A DNA stretch of 64,000 bases from FEN-1297 sp963710735. Its GTDB lineage: Bacteria > Bacteroidota > Ignavibacteria > Ignavibacteriales > Ignavibacteriaceae. The notes beneath the pieces are model-generated. The model was given only the letters and a program-made list of their open reading frames with translations. It was not told the DNA's origin and made no database searches. The DNA lies in NCBI GenBank assembly GCA_963710735.1, contig CAVQBN010000001.1, forward strand, positions 1 to 64,000, read 5' to 3'. The position numbers and the translations under genes were made by a program. Each line of letters starts with the position of its first letter. The first letter of the stretch is position 1. Positions 7,542 to 16,255 of this stretch are shown here, piece after piece.

Positions 7542-9200
7542 TTACCTCTTATAAATTATATCCCCGTCAAAAACAGTCATATCAACCTTAACATCTTTTA
7601 TCTTTACCGGATCTAATGACAAAATATCATCACTGAGCACAACTAAGTCGGCAAGTTTACCAGCTTCAATACTTCCCTTAATATTTTCTTCAAATGAAGC
7701 ATAAGCATTATTAATAGTATAACATTTTATAGCATCTTCAACGCTTATCTTCTGTTCCGGTATCCAGCCGTTTGGATTTTTATCGTCTAATGTTCGTCTG
7801 GTTACAGCCGCATAAATACCAAGTATTGCATTCATTGGTGCAACGGTCCAATCACTTCCGAAACATATCTTTACTCCGGCATCTAAAAACGATTTAAATG
7901 AATAAATTTCTTTAAGCCGTTCTTTACCTATTCTTTTTTCCGCCCATACTCCGTCGTCAATACAATGGTAAGGCTGTGCTGACGCAATAACATTAAGTTT
8001 AGCAAATCTTTGTATGTCTTGAGTCCGTACATGCTGTGCGTGTTCAATCCTAAAGCGTCTGTCCCACTTAGGATTAGTATTTTCAATTTTTTCATATAGA
8101 TCAAGCATATATGCATTAGCTCTGTCGCCGATTGCATGTGTACATATCTGCAGTTTATTTTTATCAGCGTCCATAGCCCACTTCTCAAGTCTGCCGTCGG
8201 TAACAATATCCATCGGCAAACCAAATGTGGTTGTATCCTGAATGTACTTCTCAAAAAACCATGCTGTAGTAGAACCTAATGAACCATCTGCAAAAGCTTT
8301 TAAAGAACCCAGTTTCAATTTCTCATCACCAAAGTTATACTGTATTCCTGCATCGACTAAATTTTTATATTCAGCAATAGGTAATCTTGTGTAGATTCTG
8401 CAGGTAAGTTTTCCGTCCTTTTCAAGCTGCTGGTATGTAATTAAATTACTTCTATATGTAATATCCTGCACGCTGGTTATACCGTTCTTTCTAGCTTCAT
8501 CTAATGCAGACAATCCGGCTTTATAATTCTCATCTTCGGTATTATCCGGAATGATTGAATATATAAAAGTCATTGCATTGTCTTTTAATATTCCAGTTGG
8601 CTCACCAGTTTTGGGATCTTTGACTATTGTACCGCCTTCGGGATCCTTTGTGTCCTTGTTAATTCCTGCCAGCTTTAGTGCGTAAGAATTAGCAAGAGCC
8701 ATATGTCCGTCAAATCTATCAATAAAGACCGGAGTATTTTCAGTAAATGAGTCTATCATTTCTTTAACCGGCAAATCTTTTGTCTCCCATGCTTCATGGT
8801 CCCAATTCCCGCCGGTTATCCATTTCCCTTTATTTGCTTCAACATATTTTTTTAGTATCTGTTTAAACTCATCCGTCGATTTTGCAGGTCGAAGATCTAA
8901 GCCAAATAGGTAATATCCGCCGCTTATAAAGTGTACATGACCATCAATAAAACCCGGCAGCATAAGTTTGCCTTCCAAATCAATAATTTCGGTCTTATTG
9001 GTAAACATTTTTTTTGCGTCAGCATTGCTACCGACAAACACAATTTTATTGCCTCTAATTACAACTGCTTCCGCTAAAGGCAGCTTATCGTTTACAGTAA
9101 ATATCTTACCGTTAACAAATGCTTTTTCCTTATCTTGCGAAAACGAATTAATGCCTGCTATTGCCATTAATATTCCTGTTAAAAATAATTTCAAAATCAT
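7542..9200 (-). CDS. YtcJ-like amidohydrolase, exported
   Basis: This 552-residue protein belongs to the amidohydrolase superfamily (amidohydrolase_3, YtcJ type). A signal peptide is visible at residues 1-21 (ending INSFSQ). The metal-binding GHVH motif is at residues 87-90 (His88, His90). Further family marks are GGNWDHE, CTHAIGDRA and FGSDWTVAPMNAI. These enzymes hydrolyse amide or ester-like bonds using a mononuclear or binuclear metal centre. The signal peptide suggests work in the periplasm or on the cell surface. The exact substrate is unknown. It is the first gene of a probable two-gene operon with the FAH-family gene 8 bases downstream, which hints at breakdown of an external compound whose product is further cleaved inside the cell (inference). 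Confidence 0.88.
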   Translation of the reverse strand: MILKLFLTGILMAIAGINSFSQDKEKAFVNGKIFTVNDKLPLAEAVVIRGNKIVFVGSNADAKKMFTNKTEIIDLEGKLMLPGFIDGHVHFISGGYYLFGLDLRPAKSTDEFKQILKKYVEANKGKWITGGNWDHEAWETKDLPVKEMIDSFTENTPVFIDRFDGHMALANSYALKLAGINKDTKDPEGGTIVKDPKTGEPTGILKDNAMTFIYSIIPDNTEDENYKAGLSALDEARKNGITSVQDITYRSNLITYQQLEKDGKLTCRIYTRLPIAEYKNLVDAGIQYNFGDEKLKLGSLKAFADGSLGSTTAWFFEKYIQDTTTFGLPMDIVTDGRLEKWAMDADKNKLQICTHAIGDRANAYMLDLYEKIENTNPKWDRRFRIEHAQHVRTQDIQRFAKLNVIASAQPYHCIDDGVWAEKRIGKERLKEIYSFKSFLDAGVKICFGSDWTVAPMNAILGIYAAVTRRTLDDKNPNGWIPEQKISVEDAIKCYTINNAYASFEENIKGSIEAGKLADLVVLSDDILSLDPVKIKDVKVDMTVFDGDIIYKR

Positions 9201-9443
9201 TTATTATCCCTTTGATATTAATGAATATCAGTGTCCCCGCTTAATACTTAGAAATAGTATGTTTTTAAAATAATTAATAAAATTATGAATTGATACAAAT
9301 TCGTTGAATTTAAGTGAATTATCTATCTAAGCATAAAAATCTCTGTTTATTTTTATATTTAACCCCACATTTTATGGAATCAAAAAAGAAAAATACTTAA
9401 CTTGATTTTCAATTAATTCAAAAAAAATCAAAAAGTCTACCAT
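9201..9443. promoter_or_regulatory. Divergent intergenic region (amidohydrolase / bshB1)
   Basis: This 243-base A/T-rich gap must contain the start signals for both the minus-strand amidohydrolase operon and bshB1. I could not pick out a confident promoter or operator. Confidence 0.3.
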
Positions 9444-10163
9444 ATGAACCTAGATGTATTGGTATTTGGCGCACATCCGGATGATGCCGAACTATCTATG
9501 GGGGGCACAATTGCTAAATTGACTTCAAATAATCTAAAAGTTGGTATTATAGATTTAACAAAAGGTGAACTTGGAACAAGAGGCACGGCTGAAACCCGGC
9601 AAAGGGAAGCATTTCAGGCAGCTATTATATTAAAAGCTGCTGTCAGAGAAAATCTGCACATACCTGATGGTAATATTCAAAACACAAAAGAGAATTTGAT
9701 AAAAATAATTATGACTATCAGGAGGTATAAGCCTAAGATAATTTTTGCACCGTATTTTAATGATCGCCACCCTGATCATATAGATACCAGCGGACTTGTT
9801 AAACGAGCTATGTTTTCAACCGGATTGAGCAAAGTTAAAACATTCGACAAGGAGGTTTCGCAGGATCCATTCAGGCCTCAGAAGTTATATTATTTTATGC
9901 AGACTTACACGTTCGAACCCTCATTTATTGTTGATGTATCAGACGAATTTGAAGCTAAGATGAAAGCGGTAAGAGCTTACGAAACTCAGTTCCATAACCC
10001 TAGAAGTACTGAGCCAGAAACTTTTATAAGTCGACCCGGATTTATTAATTATATTGAATCAAGAGCGCATTTTTATGGATTTCAAATCGGTAAAAATTAT
10101 GGTGAGCCGTTTTATTCTGAAGAAAAGATAGAATTAGATATTATTAAAATGCTAAATCGTTGA
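9444..10163 (+). CDS. bshB1: Bacillithiol biosynthesis deacetylase BshB1
   Basis: The 239-residue protein is a LmbE/PIG-L-type zinc deacetylase. The hallmark AHPDDAE motif spans residues 10-16, with zinc ligands His11 and Asp14. A second motif, NDRHPDH at 106-112, supplies the third ligand. The ENLHIPDGNI segment, the FNDRHPDHIDTS segment and the C-terminal YE-F-IGKNYGEPFYSEEKI tail match BshB1 rather than other family members. BshB1 removes the acetyl group from GlcNAc-malate to give GlcN-malate, the second step in making the low-molecular-weight thiol bacillithiol. The BshA and BshC partners are not in this window. The enzyme is cytoplasmic, with no signal peptide. It is followed by an FKBP gene 59 bases downstream, probably unrelated in function. 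Confidence 0.9.
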   Translation: MNLDVLVFGAHPDDAELSMGGTIAKLTSNNLKVGIIDLTKGELGTRGTAETRQREAFQAAIILKAAVRENLHIPDGNIQNTKENLIKIIMTIRRYKPKIIFAPYFNDRHPDHIDTSGLVKRAMFSTGLSKVKTFDKEVSQDPFRPQKLYYFMQTYTFEPSFIVDVSDEFEAKMKAVRAYETQFHNPRSTEPETFISRPGFINYIESRAHFYGFQIGKNYGEPFYSEEKIELDIIKMLNR

Positions 10164-10222
10164 TGTGACAATCTTATTTATTTTCACATAGACCATTTCT
10201 TATTATAAGCAAAAGGAAATAT

Positions 10223-11038
10223 ATGAAGAAGATTATTGCTGTTTTTTTACTTTTACTAATTGCAGGCTGTTCTCAAAAAAGTAATGTGGTTACTCTTAAG
10301 TCCGGTTTAAAATATGTTGATGATACATTAGGAACCGGAAGGGAAGCAAAAATTGGAGACTTTGTTACGATAAATTTTTCCGGATGGAAAATTGAAGATT
10401 CGAAGAACTTATATAACGATTGGGATAAAGACACCTCAGAGACAAAAGATCTAATTGGAACAACAAAGTACAGACACAAACCCATACAATTTACACTTGA
10501 CGAAAATACTTTTATCAAGGGAAGCTATGAAGGAATTTCTGGTATGAAAGTCGGCGGCACAAGAACCATAATTATACCTTCGAATTTGGCCTATGGTAAA
10601 AAAGGTTATGGACCGGTACCACCAAATACCGATATAAAACTTCAGGTAAGCCTGGTTAATGCAAAAGAGCCTGTAAAAGAATGGGTAGTAGATTCAACTA
10701 AGATAAAAACTACCAAAGACGGTTTGAAATATGTAATTATTCAGGAAGGAACGGGACGTAAAGCTGCTTCAGGTGATATTGTAACAGTAAATTACAGCGG
10801 ATATTTGCTGAACGGTAAAAAATTTGACAGTTCAGTCGAAAGAGATGCACCGATTACCTTTAAGTTAGGCGCACATACAGTCATTCCAGGCTGGGAAGAA
10901 GGTATTGAATTAATGAATAAGGGAGCCAAAGCTAAATTTATTATTCCGCCATCATTGGGATATGGTAGTATGGCACAAGGACCAATTCCGCCTAATTCAA
11001 CTTTAATATTTGATGTTCAGCTTCTTAATATTAAATAA
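10223..11038 (+). CDS. Lipoprotein peptidyl-prolyl isomerase with two FKBP domains
   Basis: The 271-residue protein starts with a lipoprotein signal (LLLIAG followed by Cys16), so it should be anchored to a membrane facing the periplasm. Two FKBP domains follow. The first, about residues 24-150, has FSGWKIED, GSYEGISGMKVGGTRTIIIP and a 20-30 residue insert (around NDWDKDTSETKD). The second, about residues 163-271, has the classic YSGYLLNGKKFDSS, PGWEEGIELMNKG, FIIPPSLGYG and PPNSTLIFDVQLL. The second domain is closer to the catalytic consensus. The first, with its insert and altered active-site loop, may mainly bind substrates. The role is folding of exported proteins. A strong hairpin (11051-11077) directly follows the stop. 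Confidence 0.88.
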   Translation: MKKIIAVFLLLLIAGCSQKSNVVTLKSGLKYVDDTLGTGREAKIGDFVTINFSGWKIEDSKNLYNDWDKDTSETKDLIGTTKYRHKPIQFTLDENTFIKGSYEGISGMKVGGTRTIIIPSNLAYGKKGYGPVPPNTDIKLQVSLVNAKEPVKEWVVDSTKIKTTKDGLKYVIIQEGTGRKAASGDIVTVNYSGYLLNGKKFDSSVERDAPITFKLGAHTVIPGWEEGIELMNKGAKAKFIIPPSLGYGSMAQGPIPPNSTLIFDVQLLNIK

Positions 11039-11050
11039 ATTATTTGTTGT

Positions 11051-11077
11051 GAATGAGAGGTATATTGCCTCTCATTC
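11051..11077. terminator. Bidirectional terminator between convergent genes
   Basis: GAATGAGAGG (11051-11060) pairs perfectly with CCTCTCATTC (11068-11077) around a 7-base loop. It lies between the convergent FKBP and fructosamine kinase genes, 13 bases after one stop and 30 from the other. Confidence 0.7.
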
Positions 11078-11107
11078 ATTTGATGTCATAGTAATTTATC
11101 TTAAAAA

Positions 11108-11983
11108 TCATTTCAGATAGAAATCAATTAGAGCTATTGCCTGAGAATAATATCCACTCCCGAATAAATTTAAATGATTTAAGACGTGATATAGTTTATA
11201 AATATTTTCTCTGTATTCATAACCATCAGGAAGAGGGAAGTGTTCATTATATGCGAAATAAAAGTCAGGGCTGAATCCTCCGAATAGTTTTGTCATTGCT
11301 AAATCAGCCTCACGATGTCCATAATAAACTGCCGGATCAATCAAACAAGCATTTCCATTTTCATCTACAATATAATTGCCTCCCCATAAATCACCATGCA
11401 GCAAAGAGGGTTTTTCTATACTTCCGGTTAAAATATTTTCAATTTTATTTTCCAGTAATTTTATTTTGCTGGTTAATTCTTTTGTGGCAAAACCATTTGT
11501 TTCTGCAAGTCTGTACTGGAAAAGGATCCTCTTATTAAAATAGAATTTAATCCAATTATCTTTTTCATCTTCCATAGGAATATTCTCTTGTATATTCGAT
11601 CCGATGAAATTATTCTCATATAATCCGAAAGTATCAGAACAAAAATTATGCATTTCGGCTAATTTGTGTCCAAAGTCCTGGTAAAAAATTTTTGATTTAA
11701 CACCGGATTGGATGAATTCAATTAATAGAAAGTAATCATCGTAATCAACAACTTTAGGAATTCTTATTGCGCGGGATTTATATAATTCATTTAATCCGTG
11801 AGCTTCCTTAATGAACATCTCCTTCGGATGGCTCTCATTCATTTTAAGAAAGTAATTTTCCCCGGAAGTCATTTCTAATTTATACGCATTGCTAATGCAG
11901 CCGCCGGATAATGGTTCTATGGATTTAACACGGCTCTTTGTATTAGACTCAATTTTTAATTTTATTTGGTTGTCCAATTTCAT
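11108..11983 (-). CDS. Fructosamine kinase family protein
   Basis: The 291-residue protein belongs to the fructosamine-3-kinase / aminoglycoside phosphotransferase fold. It shows the SGGCISNAYKL loop near 26-36 and YFLK (Lys47) for ATP binding. The catalytic LHGDLWGGNY lies at 195-204 (Asp198), and IDP follows at 215-217 with metal-binding Asp216. The family phosphorylates sugar adducts on protein lysines so that they fall off, a repair of glycation damage. The start overlaps the 3' end of the upstream phosphatase gene by 35 bases on the same strand, so the two are translationally linked. A fructosamine kinase beside a low-molecular-weight phosphatase is a pairing known in other bacteria, suggesting a deglycation route in which the phosphatase acts on related phospho-adducts (inference). 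Confidence 0.9.
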   Translation of the reverse strand: MKLDNQIKLKIESNTKSRVKSIEPLSGGCISNAYKLEMTSGENYFLKMNESHPKEMFIKEAHGLNELYKSRAIRIPKVVDYDDYFLLIEFIQSGVKSKIFYQDFGHKLAEMHNFCSDTFGLYENNFIGSNIQENIPMEDEKDNWIKFYFNKRILFQYRLAETNGFATKELTSKIKLLENKIENILTGSIEKPSLLHGDLWGGNYIVDENGNACLIDPAVYYGHREADLAMTKLFGGFSPDFYFAYNEHFPLPDGYEYRENIYKLYHVLNHLNLFGSGYYSQAIALIDFYLK

Positions 11984-12455
11984 TCTTTACCTTAGTAAGT
12001 AATTCTTCACAACCATTTTCAATAATATCTAAAACAAATTCAAATCCTTCCGGGCCTTCATAATACGGATCAGGTACTTCATTAACATTATGCCTATTTA
12101 TAAATTTTGCCATCTTGAATATTTTATCTTTGTGCTTATGATCAGTGTCGAGCCGGTAAATGTCTTTATAATTTGAATTATCCATTGTTACTATGTAATC
12201 AAATTCGTCAAAATCTTTTTGAGGGTTAAATTTCCTTGAGATACTTGTCAATTCATAACCTCTTTTCTCTGCGTGTTCCTTCATCCTTGCATCGGCTTCT
12301 TCTCCAATGTGATACCCTAAAGTACCGGCTGAATCAACCAAAATAGAATCTTCAAGTCCTTCTTTTTTTATTAATGATGACATAACGCCCTCAGCGGCAG
12401 GTGATCTGCAAATGTTCCCTAGGCAAACAAACAAAATTTTTTTCTTTTCCATCAA
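11949..12455 (-). CDS. Low-molecular-weight protein-tyrosine phosphatase
   Basis: This 168-residue protein has the P-loop CLGNICRSP (Cys11 nucleophile, Arg17, the CX5R motif) followed by AAEG. The general acid is in VPDPYYEGPEGF (Asp129). Both are diagnostic of LMW-PTP. The size is typical. Substrates may be phosphotyrosine proteins or sugar-phosphate adducts. The C-terminal coding end overlaps the downstream fructosamine kinase start by 35 bases. The start has two consecutive Met codons (MMEKK) and I used the first. The gene is divergent from the GHL10 hydrolase gene at 12524. Confidence 0.9.
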   Translation of the reverse strand: MMEKKKILFVCLGNICRSPAAEGVMSSLIKKEGLEDSILVDSAGTLGYHIGEEADARMKEHAEKRGYELTSISRKFNPQKDFDEFDYIVTMDNSNYKDIYRLDTDHKHKDKIFKMAKFINRHNVNEVPDPYYEGPEGFEFVLDIIENGCEELLTKVKNEIGQPNKIKN

Positions 12456-12523
12456 TGATATTTCTTCTTATCTTAACAACATAATTTAATTAAATTAAAA
12501 CTTACAACTCATATAGATAAAAT

Positions 12524-14023
12524 ATGAATAAAAAAATACTAATAATATCTATCCTATTTATTATTTTTTCTCACACAATTGATGCACAGTATATTTATCC
12601 TAAAAGGGAGCTAAGAGGTGCCTGGGTTGCTACAGTTGCTAATATTGATTGGCCAAAAACACCATTTGAAACATCCGGCCAACAGATAAGTGAATTGGTT
12701 GCAATTTTTGACAGTTTGAAAGCTGCTGGAATTAACACAGTTTATTTTCAGGTAAGAACCGAATGTGATGCACTTTATAAATCTCCGTATGAACCATGGT
12801 CTTATTGGCTAACAGGGGAACAAGGAAAAGCGCCGAGTCCCTTCTACGATCCATTAGCATTTGCAGTTTCGGAAGCCCATCGCCACGGGATGGAAATACA
12901 AGCATGGTTTAACCCTTATCGTGCCGTTAAGACAGTAGGGGAATATAGGATTGCCGATTCGCATATTTCAAAAACTCATCCTAAATGGATATTAGATTTT
13001 AAAAAATATAAGATGCTTAATCCCGGAATTCCGGCTGTACGGCATTATATTGCAAAAATTGTTGCGGATGTGGTTAGAAGATATGACGTTGATGGAATTC
13101 ACTTCGACGATTATTTTTATCCTTATACTCCTCACATAACAAATGAAGATGCTGCTGCATTTAGAAAGTACAAAGGACACTTTAAAGATGTTGATGATTG
13201 GAGAAGAAATAATATTAATCAAATGGTAGCTGAAGTATATGATACAATAAAAGCAATTAACCCGAGGGTGCAATTCGGCGTTAGTCCGTTTGGAATCGTT
13301 GAAAATAAATTTGCCGGAACTCATGGATTTGAATCTTACAATAAGATTTATTGTGATCCATTAAATTGGATAAAAAACAAAAAGGTTGACTATGTTGTAC
13401 CACAAATTTACTGGGCTATTGGAAATCATGCTGCTAATTTTGCAAGATTGCTGCCCTGGTGGGCATCCGTTATAGATGGGAGACAGTTACTGGTAGGAAT
13501 TTTCTCTACTAAGATGGCTTCTCCTTCTTATGAAGGTAATCCATCCGAACTTGAGAATGAAATTAGATTGAGCCGCCAAATTTTTAATGTAGGTGGAACA
13601 GTCTTTTTCAGTGCTAAATCAATAACGGAAAATTATTCTCATTTTGCCGATTCATTAAAGCTTTATTACAAATATCCATCTCTTATTCCCACAATGACGT
13701 GGATTGATTCTGTCCCGCCGCTTCCGCCGACACATTTAACCGTTGTCGGAGATTCCTCAGGTGTTACTTTAAGATGGGATAAGCCTGTCCCGGCTTCGGA
13801 TGGAGACACTGCTTATCATTTTGTTATCTATCGCTTCAGCCAGCCTGATAAAATTAATATGGATTATGCAACTCATATTTTGAAAGTAACTAATGATTCA
13901 AAAAATTATTTTTTAGATTCGTCTGCTGACGCACTAAATAATTCACATGTATATTTGGTTACTGCATTGGATAGAATGAACAATGAAAGTAAAGCGGCAA
14001 TTGTAATTTATTCGCCTAAGTAA
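12524..14023 (+). CDS. Secreted glycoside-hydrolase-like protein (GHL10 / YngK type)
   Basis: The 499-residue protein has a signal peptide (residues 1-21, ending HTIDAQ). It begins its mature part with the GHL10 hallmark ELRGAWVATVANIDWP. The TIM-barrel part (about residues 27-370) carries VYFQVRTECDALY, AWFNPYR, YDVDGIHFDDYFYPY and QFGVSPFG, all typical of this family, which is related to glycoside hydrolases (former DUF187). A fibronectin III-like C-terminal domain follows (PPLPPTHLTVVGDS to the end). The role is likely cleavage of cell-wall or other polysaccharide outside the cytoplasm, but the substrate is unproven. It is monocistronic, with a hairpin 23 bases after the stop. Confidence 0.85.
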   Translation: MNKKILIISILFIIFSHTIDAQYIYPKRELRGAWVATVANIDWPKTPFETSGQQISELVAIFDSLKAAGINTVYFQVRTECDALYKSPYEPWSYWLTGEQGKAPSPFYDPLAFAVSEAHRHGMEIQAWFNPYRAVKTVGEYRIADSHISKTHPKWILDFKKYKMLNPGIPAVRHYIAKIVADVVRRYDVDGIHFDDYFYPYTPHITNEDAAAFRKYKGHFKDVDDWRRNNINQMVAEVYDTIKAINPRVQFGVSPFGIVENKFAGTHGFESYNKIYCDPLNWIKNKKVDYVVPQIYWAIGNHAANFARLLPWWASVIDGRQLLVGIFSTKMASPSYEGNPSELENEIRLSRQIFNVGGTVFFSAKSITENYSHFADSLKLYYKYPSLIPTMTWIDSVPPLPPTHLTVVGDSSGVTLRWDKPVPASDGDTAYHFVIYRFSQPDKINMDYATHILKVTNDSKNYFLDSSADALNNSHVYLVTALDRMNNESKAAIVIYSPK

Positions 14024-14046
14024 AATAGAGTTAATTGAATATTTGC

Positions 14047-14082
14047 ACCGTTCATTTTGAAATCCAATTCATGATGAACGGT
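14047..14082 (+). terminator. Candidate terminator after GHL10 gene
   Basis: ACCGTTCAT (14047-14055) and ATGAACGGT (14074-14082) form a perfect 9-bp stem with an 18-base loop, followed by an A/T-rich tract. It lies 23 bases after the stop at 14023. Confidence 0.5.
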
Positions 14083-14228
14083 ATAAATAATTTCTAGGAT
14101 ATAAATATCAGTCCTTTATTAAGTACCATTGATTAAAGTTAAAAAATCATTTAGATTTAAACTCATTAGCGGATAAATCTTTTTAATATTACTCAACTAT
14201 AATTGATTTTTAAATTCAAGGAGAAATT

Positions 14229-14579
14229 ATGGCTTACATAATAACAAAGTTATGTATGGATTGTAAAGATATTGCTTGTACACAAGTTTGCCCTGTTGAT
14301 TGTATCTATGAGTATAAAGGTGATGACCCAACTATTCCTAAGAATCAGCTGCTAATAGATCCTGATGAATGTATTGATTGTAATGCATGTGTTCCTGAAT
14401 GTCCTTGGGAAGCAATATTTGAAGAAGACATGGTCCCTGATGTTTTTAAAGAAGATATTGTGACTAATGCAAGAATAGTTGGTAAGCAGCGGTTTGTTCC
14501 TAAAAGACCGGAAGACCAAAAAAATCCAACGCCTGAAGAGATTGAAGCCAACAAATTAAAATGGGAATACAGCGGTTAA
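14229..14579 (+). CDS. fdxA: 7Fe ferredoxin ([3Fe-4S][4Fe-4S], FdxA type)
   Basis: This 116-residue electron carrier has cysteines at 9, 12, 17, 21 (CP), 25, 48, 51, 54 and 58 (CP). The spacing matches the Azotobacter ferredoxin I pattern: a CxxxxxxxCxxxCP group for the 3Fe cluster and a CxxCxxCxxxCP group for the 4Fe cluster, with two extra cysteines in the first half. The tail after residue 65 (DMVPDVFKEDIVTNARIVGK) is longer and acidic, as in this subfamily. It is preceded by a strong ribosome-binding site (AGGAG a few bases before the ATG). It is cytoplasmic and stands alone, converging on the YjbQ gene. The physiological partner is not indicated by its neighbours. Confidence 0.88.
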   Translation: MAYIITKLCMDCKDIACTQVCPVDCIYEYKGDDPTIPKNQLLIDPDECIDCNACVPECPWEAIFEEDMVPDVFKEDIVTNARIVGKQRFVPKRPEDQKNPTPEEIEANKLKWEYSG

Positions 14580-14594
14580 ACCTCTAAATTAAGT

Positions 14595-15026
14595 TTATCG
14601 TTTTTCAGAGCCTGAAATGGTAGTCACTAACCTGCGGGAGCCGCCATGATTTCTGTGCTCGCAGAGGTAAATCCCTTGCCAAATTCCTAAGTTTAATTTT
14701 CCGTTTGTTATGGGTATTGATAAACTATTTCCTAATATAACCGATTTAAGGTGAGCCGGCATATCATCTGAGCCTTCCATATCGTGTCTATAATAAGGAG
14801 CATTTTCAGGAACTATTTTATTAAAATGTGATTCCATATCGATCCGTACAGTCGGATCCGCATTTTCATTTATTGTAAGCGAGGCTGATGTATGTTTTAT
14901 AAAAATGTTTAAGACTCCGATAGAAATATTTTTTATTTCCGGCAATTGATTTAATAATTCAGTTGTAATTAGATGAAATCCTCTTTTCTTAGGACCTAAT
15001 TCTATTTCTTTTTGGTACCAATTCAT
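14595..15026 (-). CDS. YjbQ family (UPF0047), secondary thiamine-phosphate synthase-like
   Basis: The 143-residue protein matches the YjbQ/UPF0047 family along its length. Visible marks are FIKHTSASLTINENADP, the YRHDMEGSDDMPAHLKS core with its His/Asp metal cluster, and the WQGIYLCEHRNHGGSRR end. Family members can weakly replace thiamine-phosphate synthase, but the true cellular role is unsettled, so the name should be read cautiously. The stop codon is 15 bases from the stop of the convergent ferredoxin gene. No signal peptide. Confidence 0.88.
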   Translation of the reverse strand: MNWYQKEIELGPKKRGFHLITTELLNQLPEIKNISIGVLNIFIKHTSASLTINENADPTVRIDMESHFNKIVPENAPYYRHDMEGSDDMPAHLKSVILGNSLSIPITNGKLNLGIWQGIYLCEHRNHGGSRRLVTTISGSEKR

Positions 15027-15388
15027 TATTTCAAGCCAGTAGAGTTTTTAAATTTTGACGAATTAAAGTAATAATATCTTAATCCTTAAAAAATGGGAAA
15101 GAATAAACATTAAGGATATTATTTACTTTGTAAAATATTTTTAACAAAGATAACCATAATTATAATCTTAAATATTATATGTAAAATTTATAACCATGTA
15201 ATTTTTTAAGAGATAAAATACTAAATGATTAATCGACTATTTAAAATTTCCATCTTAATTGTCAATCCATTTATTAATGATTGATTTTGTTAACATCATA
15301 AAATATTACTCTTTAATAAATTAAAGATAGTTTTCAATATTAAAATTGTTTCAATTTACTAAAAATTAATTGCTGATAACCCGGATAT
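15027..15388. other. Divergent A/T-rich gap, no gene seen
   Basis: This 362-base gap lies between yjbQ and the anti-sigma factor gene. There is no open frame worth reporting and, notably, no sigma-factor remnant. A weak ATCCTTAA/TTAAGGAT pair near 15078-15117 could be structural but is not convincing. Confidence 0.4.
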
Positions 15389-16184
15389 ATGAATAAAGAA
15401 AAATTTAAATTATTGTGCACTCAATATTTTTTTCACACAATTAACGAATCGGGGCTAGCTGAATTAAGAGCTGCTTTAAAAAGCGGTGATGCTGATCTTT
15501 TAAAAATTTATTTCAAAACAAAGAAGGGAATAGAGAATCTCCCGATTTCTGTTGATTTAATCGAACCGCCTTTGGAAGTTAAAAAAAACATCTTAAATGA
15601 ATTAAGAAAAGGGAAGCAAAAAAAAGATTATTCACCAAAGGATAAATATTTAATCACCTTTAATAACGTCAAAGATAAAATAGTTATGGTGGCAGCTGTA
15701 GTGTTTTTTATTTCCTTCATAATTGTGACATATTATTCAGCGGTATTGTTAAAAGATATTCATTATCTCAAAGGTCAGATTATTTCAGTCAACAATGATT
15801 TAGGGAAAAAGAATGAGATCTTAAGTATTCTTCAATCAAAACAGATTGATATCATAAACTTAAAAGGACAGGACATAAATCCTTCGGGTTATGGAAAAAT
15901 AATTTGGTCACCGGTTAATAATGCTGCAATTCTACAGATAGGAAATTTACCGCCCACAACCGGTAAGGGAAAATATCAGTCTATGGGCATTAAGTAATAA
16001 TAAAGATATTGATGAAGGTTCGTTTAGTGTTATAAAACCTGATTATGAAAACTTCTTCAAGTTAGACAGCCTATCTTTGAATGACATTAACACCAATGAG
16101 TCTTTTTTTCTAACATTAGAACCAAATGGGAAGGGATCAAAACCCACAGGTACAATTTATCTGATGGGATCGCCAAATGATTAA
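15389..16184 (+). CDS. RskA-like anti-sigma factor (frameshifted), no sigma partner nearby
   Basis: The first frame (15389-15997) encodes a soluble N-terminus, one membrane segment (about residues 91-112, MVAAVVFFISFIIVTYY) and a coiled segment. It then runs into KYQSMGIK and a stop. Removing one base at about 15980 gives KYQLWALSNN, which continues through FFLTLEPNG, KPTGTIYLMGSP and a stop at 16182-16184. YQLWA and FFLTLEPNGGSxKPTG are the RskA C-terminal domain hallmarks. The restored protein is about 264 residues. Such proteins hold an ECF sigma factor at the membrane until proteolysis. The N-terminus does not show an obvious HxxxCxxC zinc motif. A sigma-factor gene usually sits just upstream but none is present here. 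Confidence 0.75.
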
Positions 16185-16203
16185 ATGAATTAATAAAATA
16201 AAT

Positions 16204-16235
16204 CCGGGTGTTTAATTTAGAAAAGTAACACCCGG
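16204..16235. terminator. Bidirectional terminator between convergent genes
   Basis: CCGGGTGTT (16204-16212) pairs perfectly with AACACCCGG (16227-16235) across a 14-base loop. It lies 20 bases on either side of the anti-sigma (plus) and M28 peptidase (minus) stop codons. Confidence 0.7.
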
Positions 16236-16255
16236 TAAATAATAAACGATTTTAA

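Noticed and set aside
7928..8254. 108-codon minus frame within the amidohydrolase gene
   Set aside because: It lies wholly inside a conserved enzyme in another frame and is Cys/His-rich chance text.
15078..15117. ATCCTTAA/TTAAGGAT hairpin upstream of the anti-sigma gene
   Set aside because: The stem is short, AT-rich and has a long loop; it is not distinguishable from chance.
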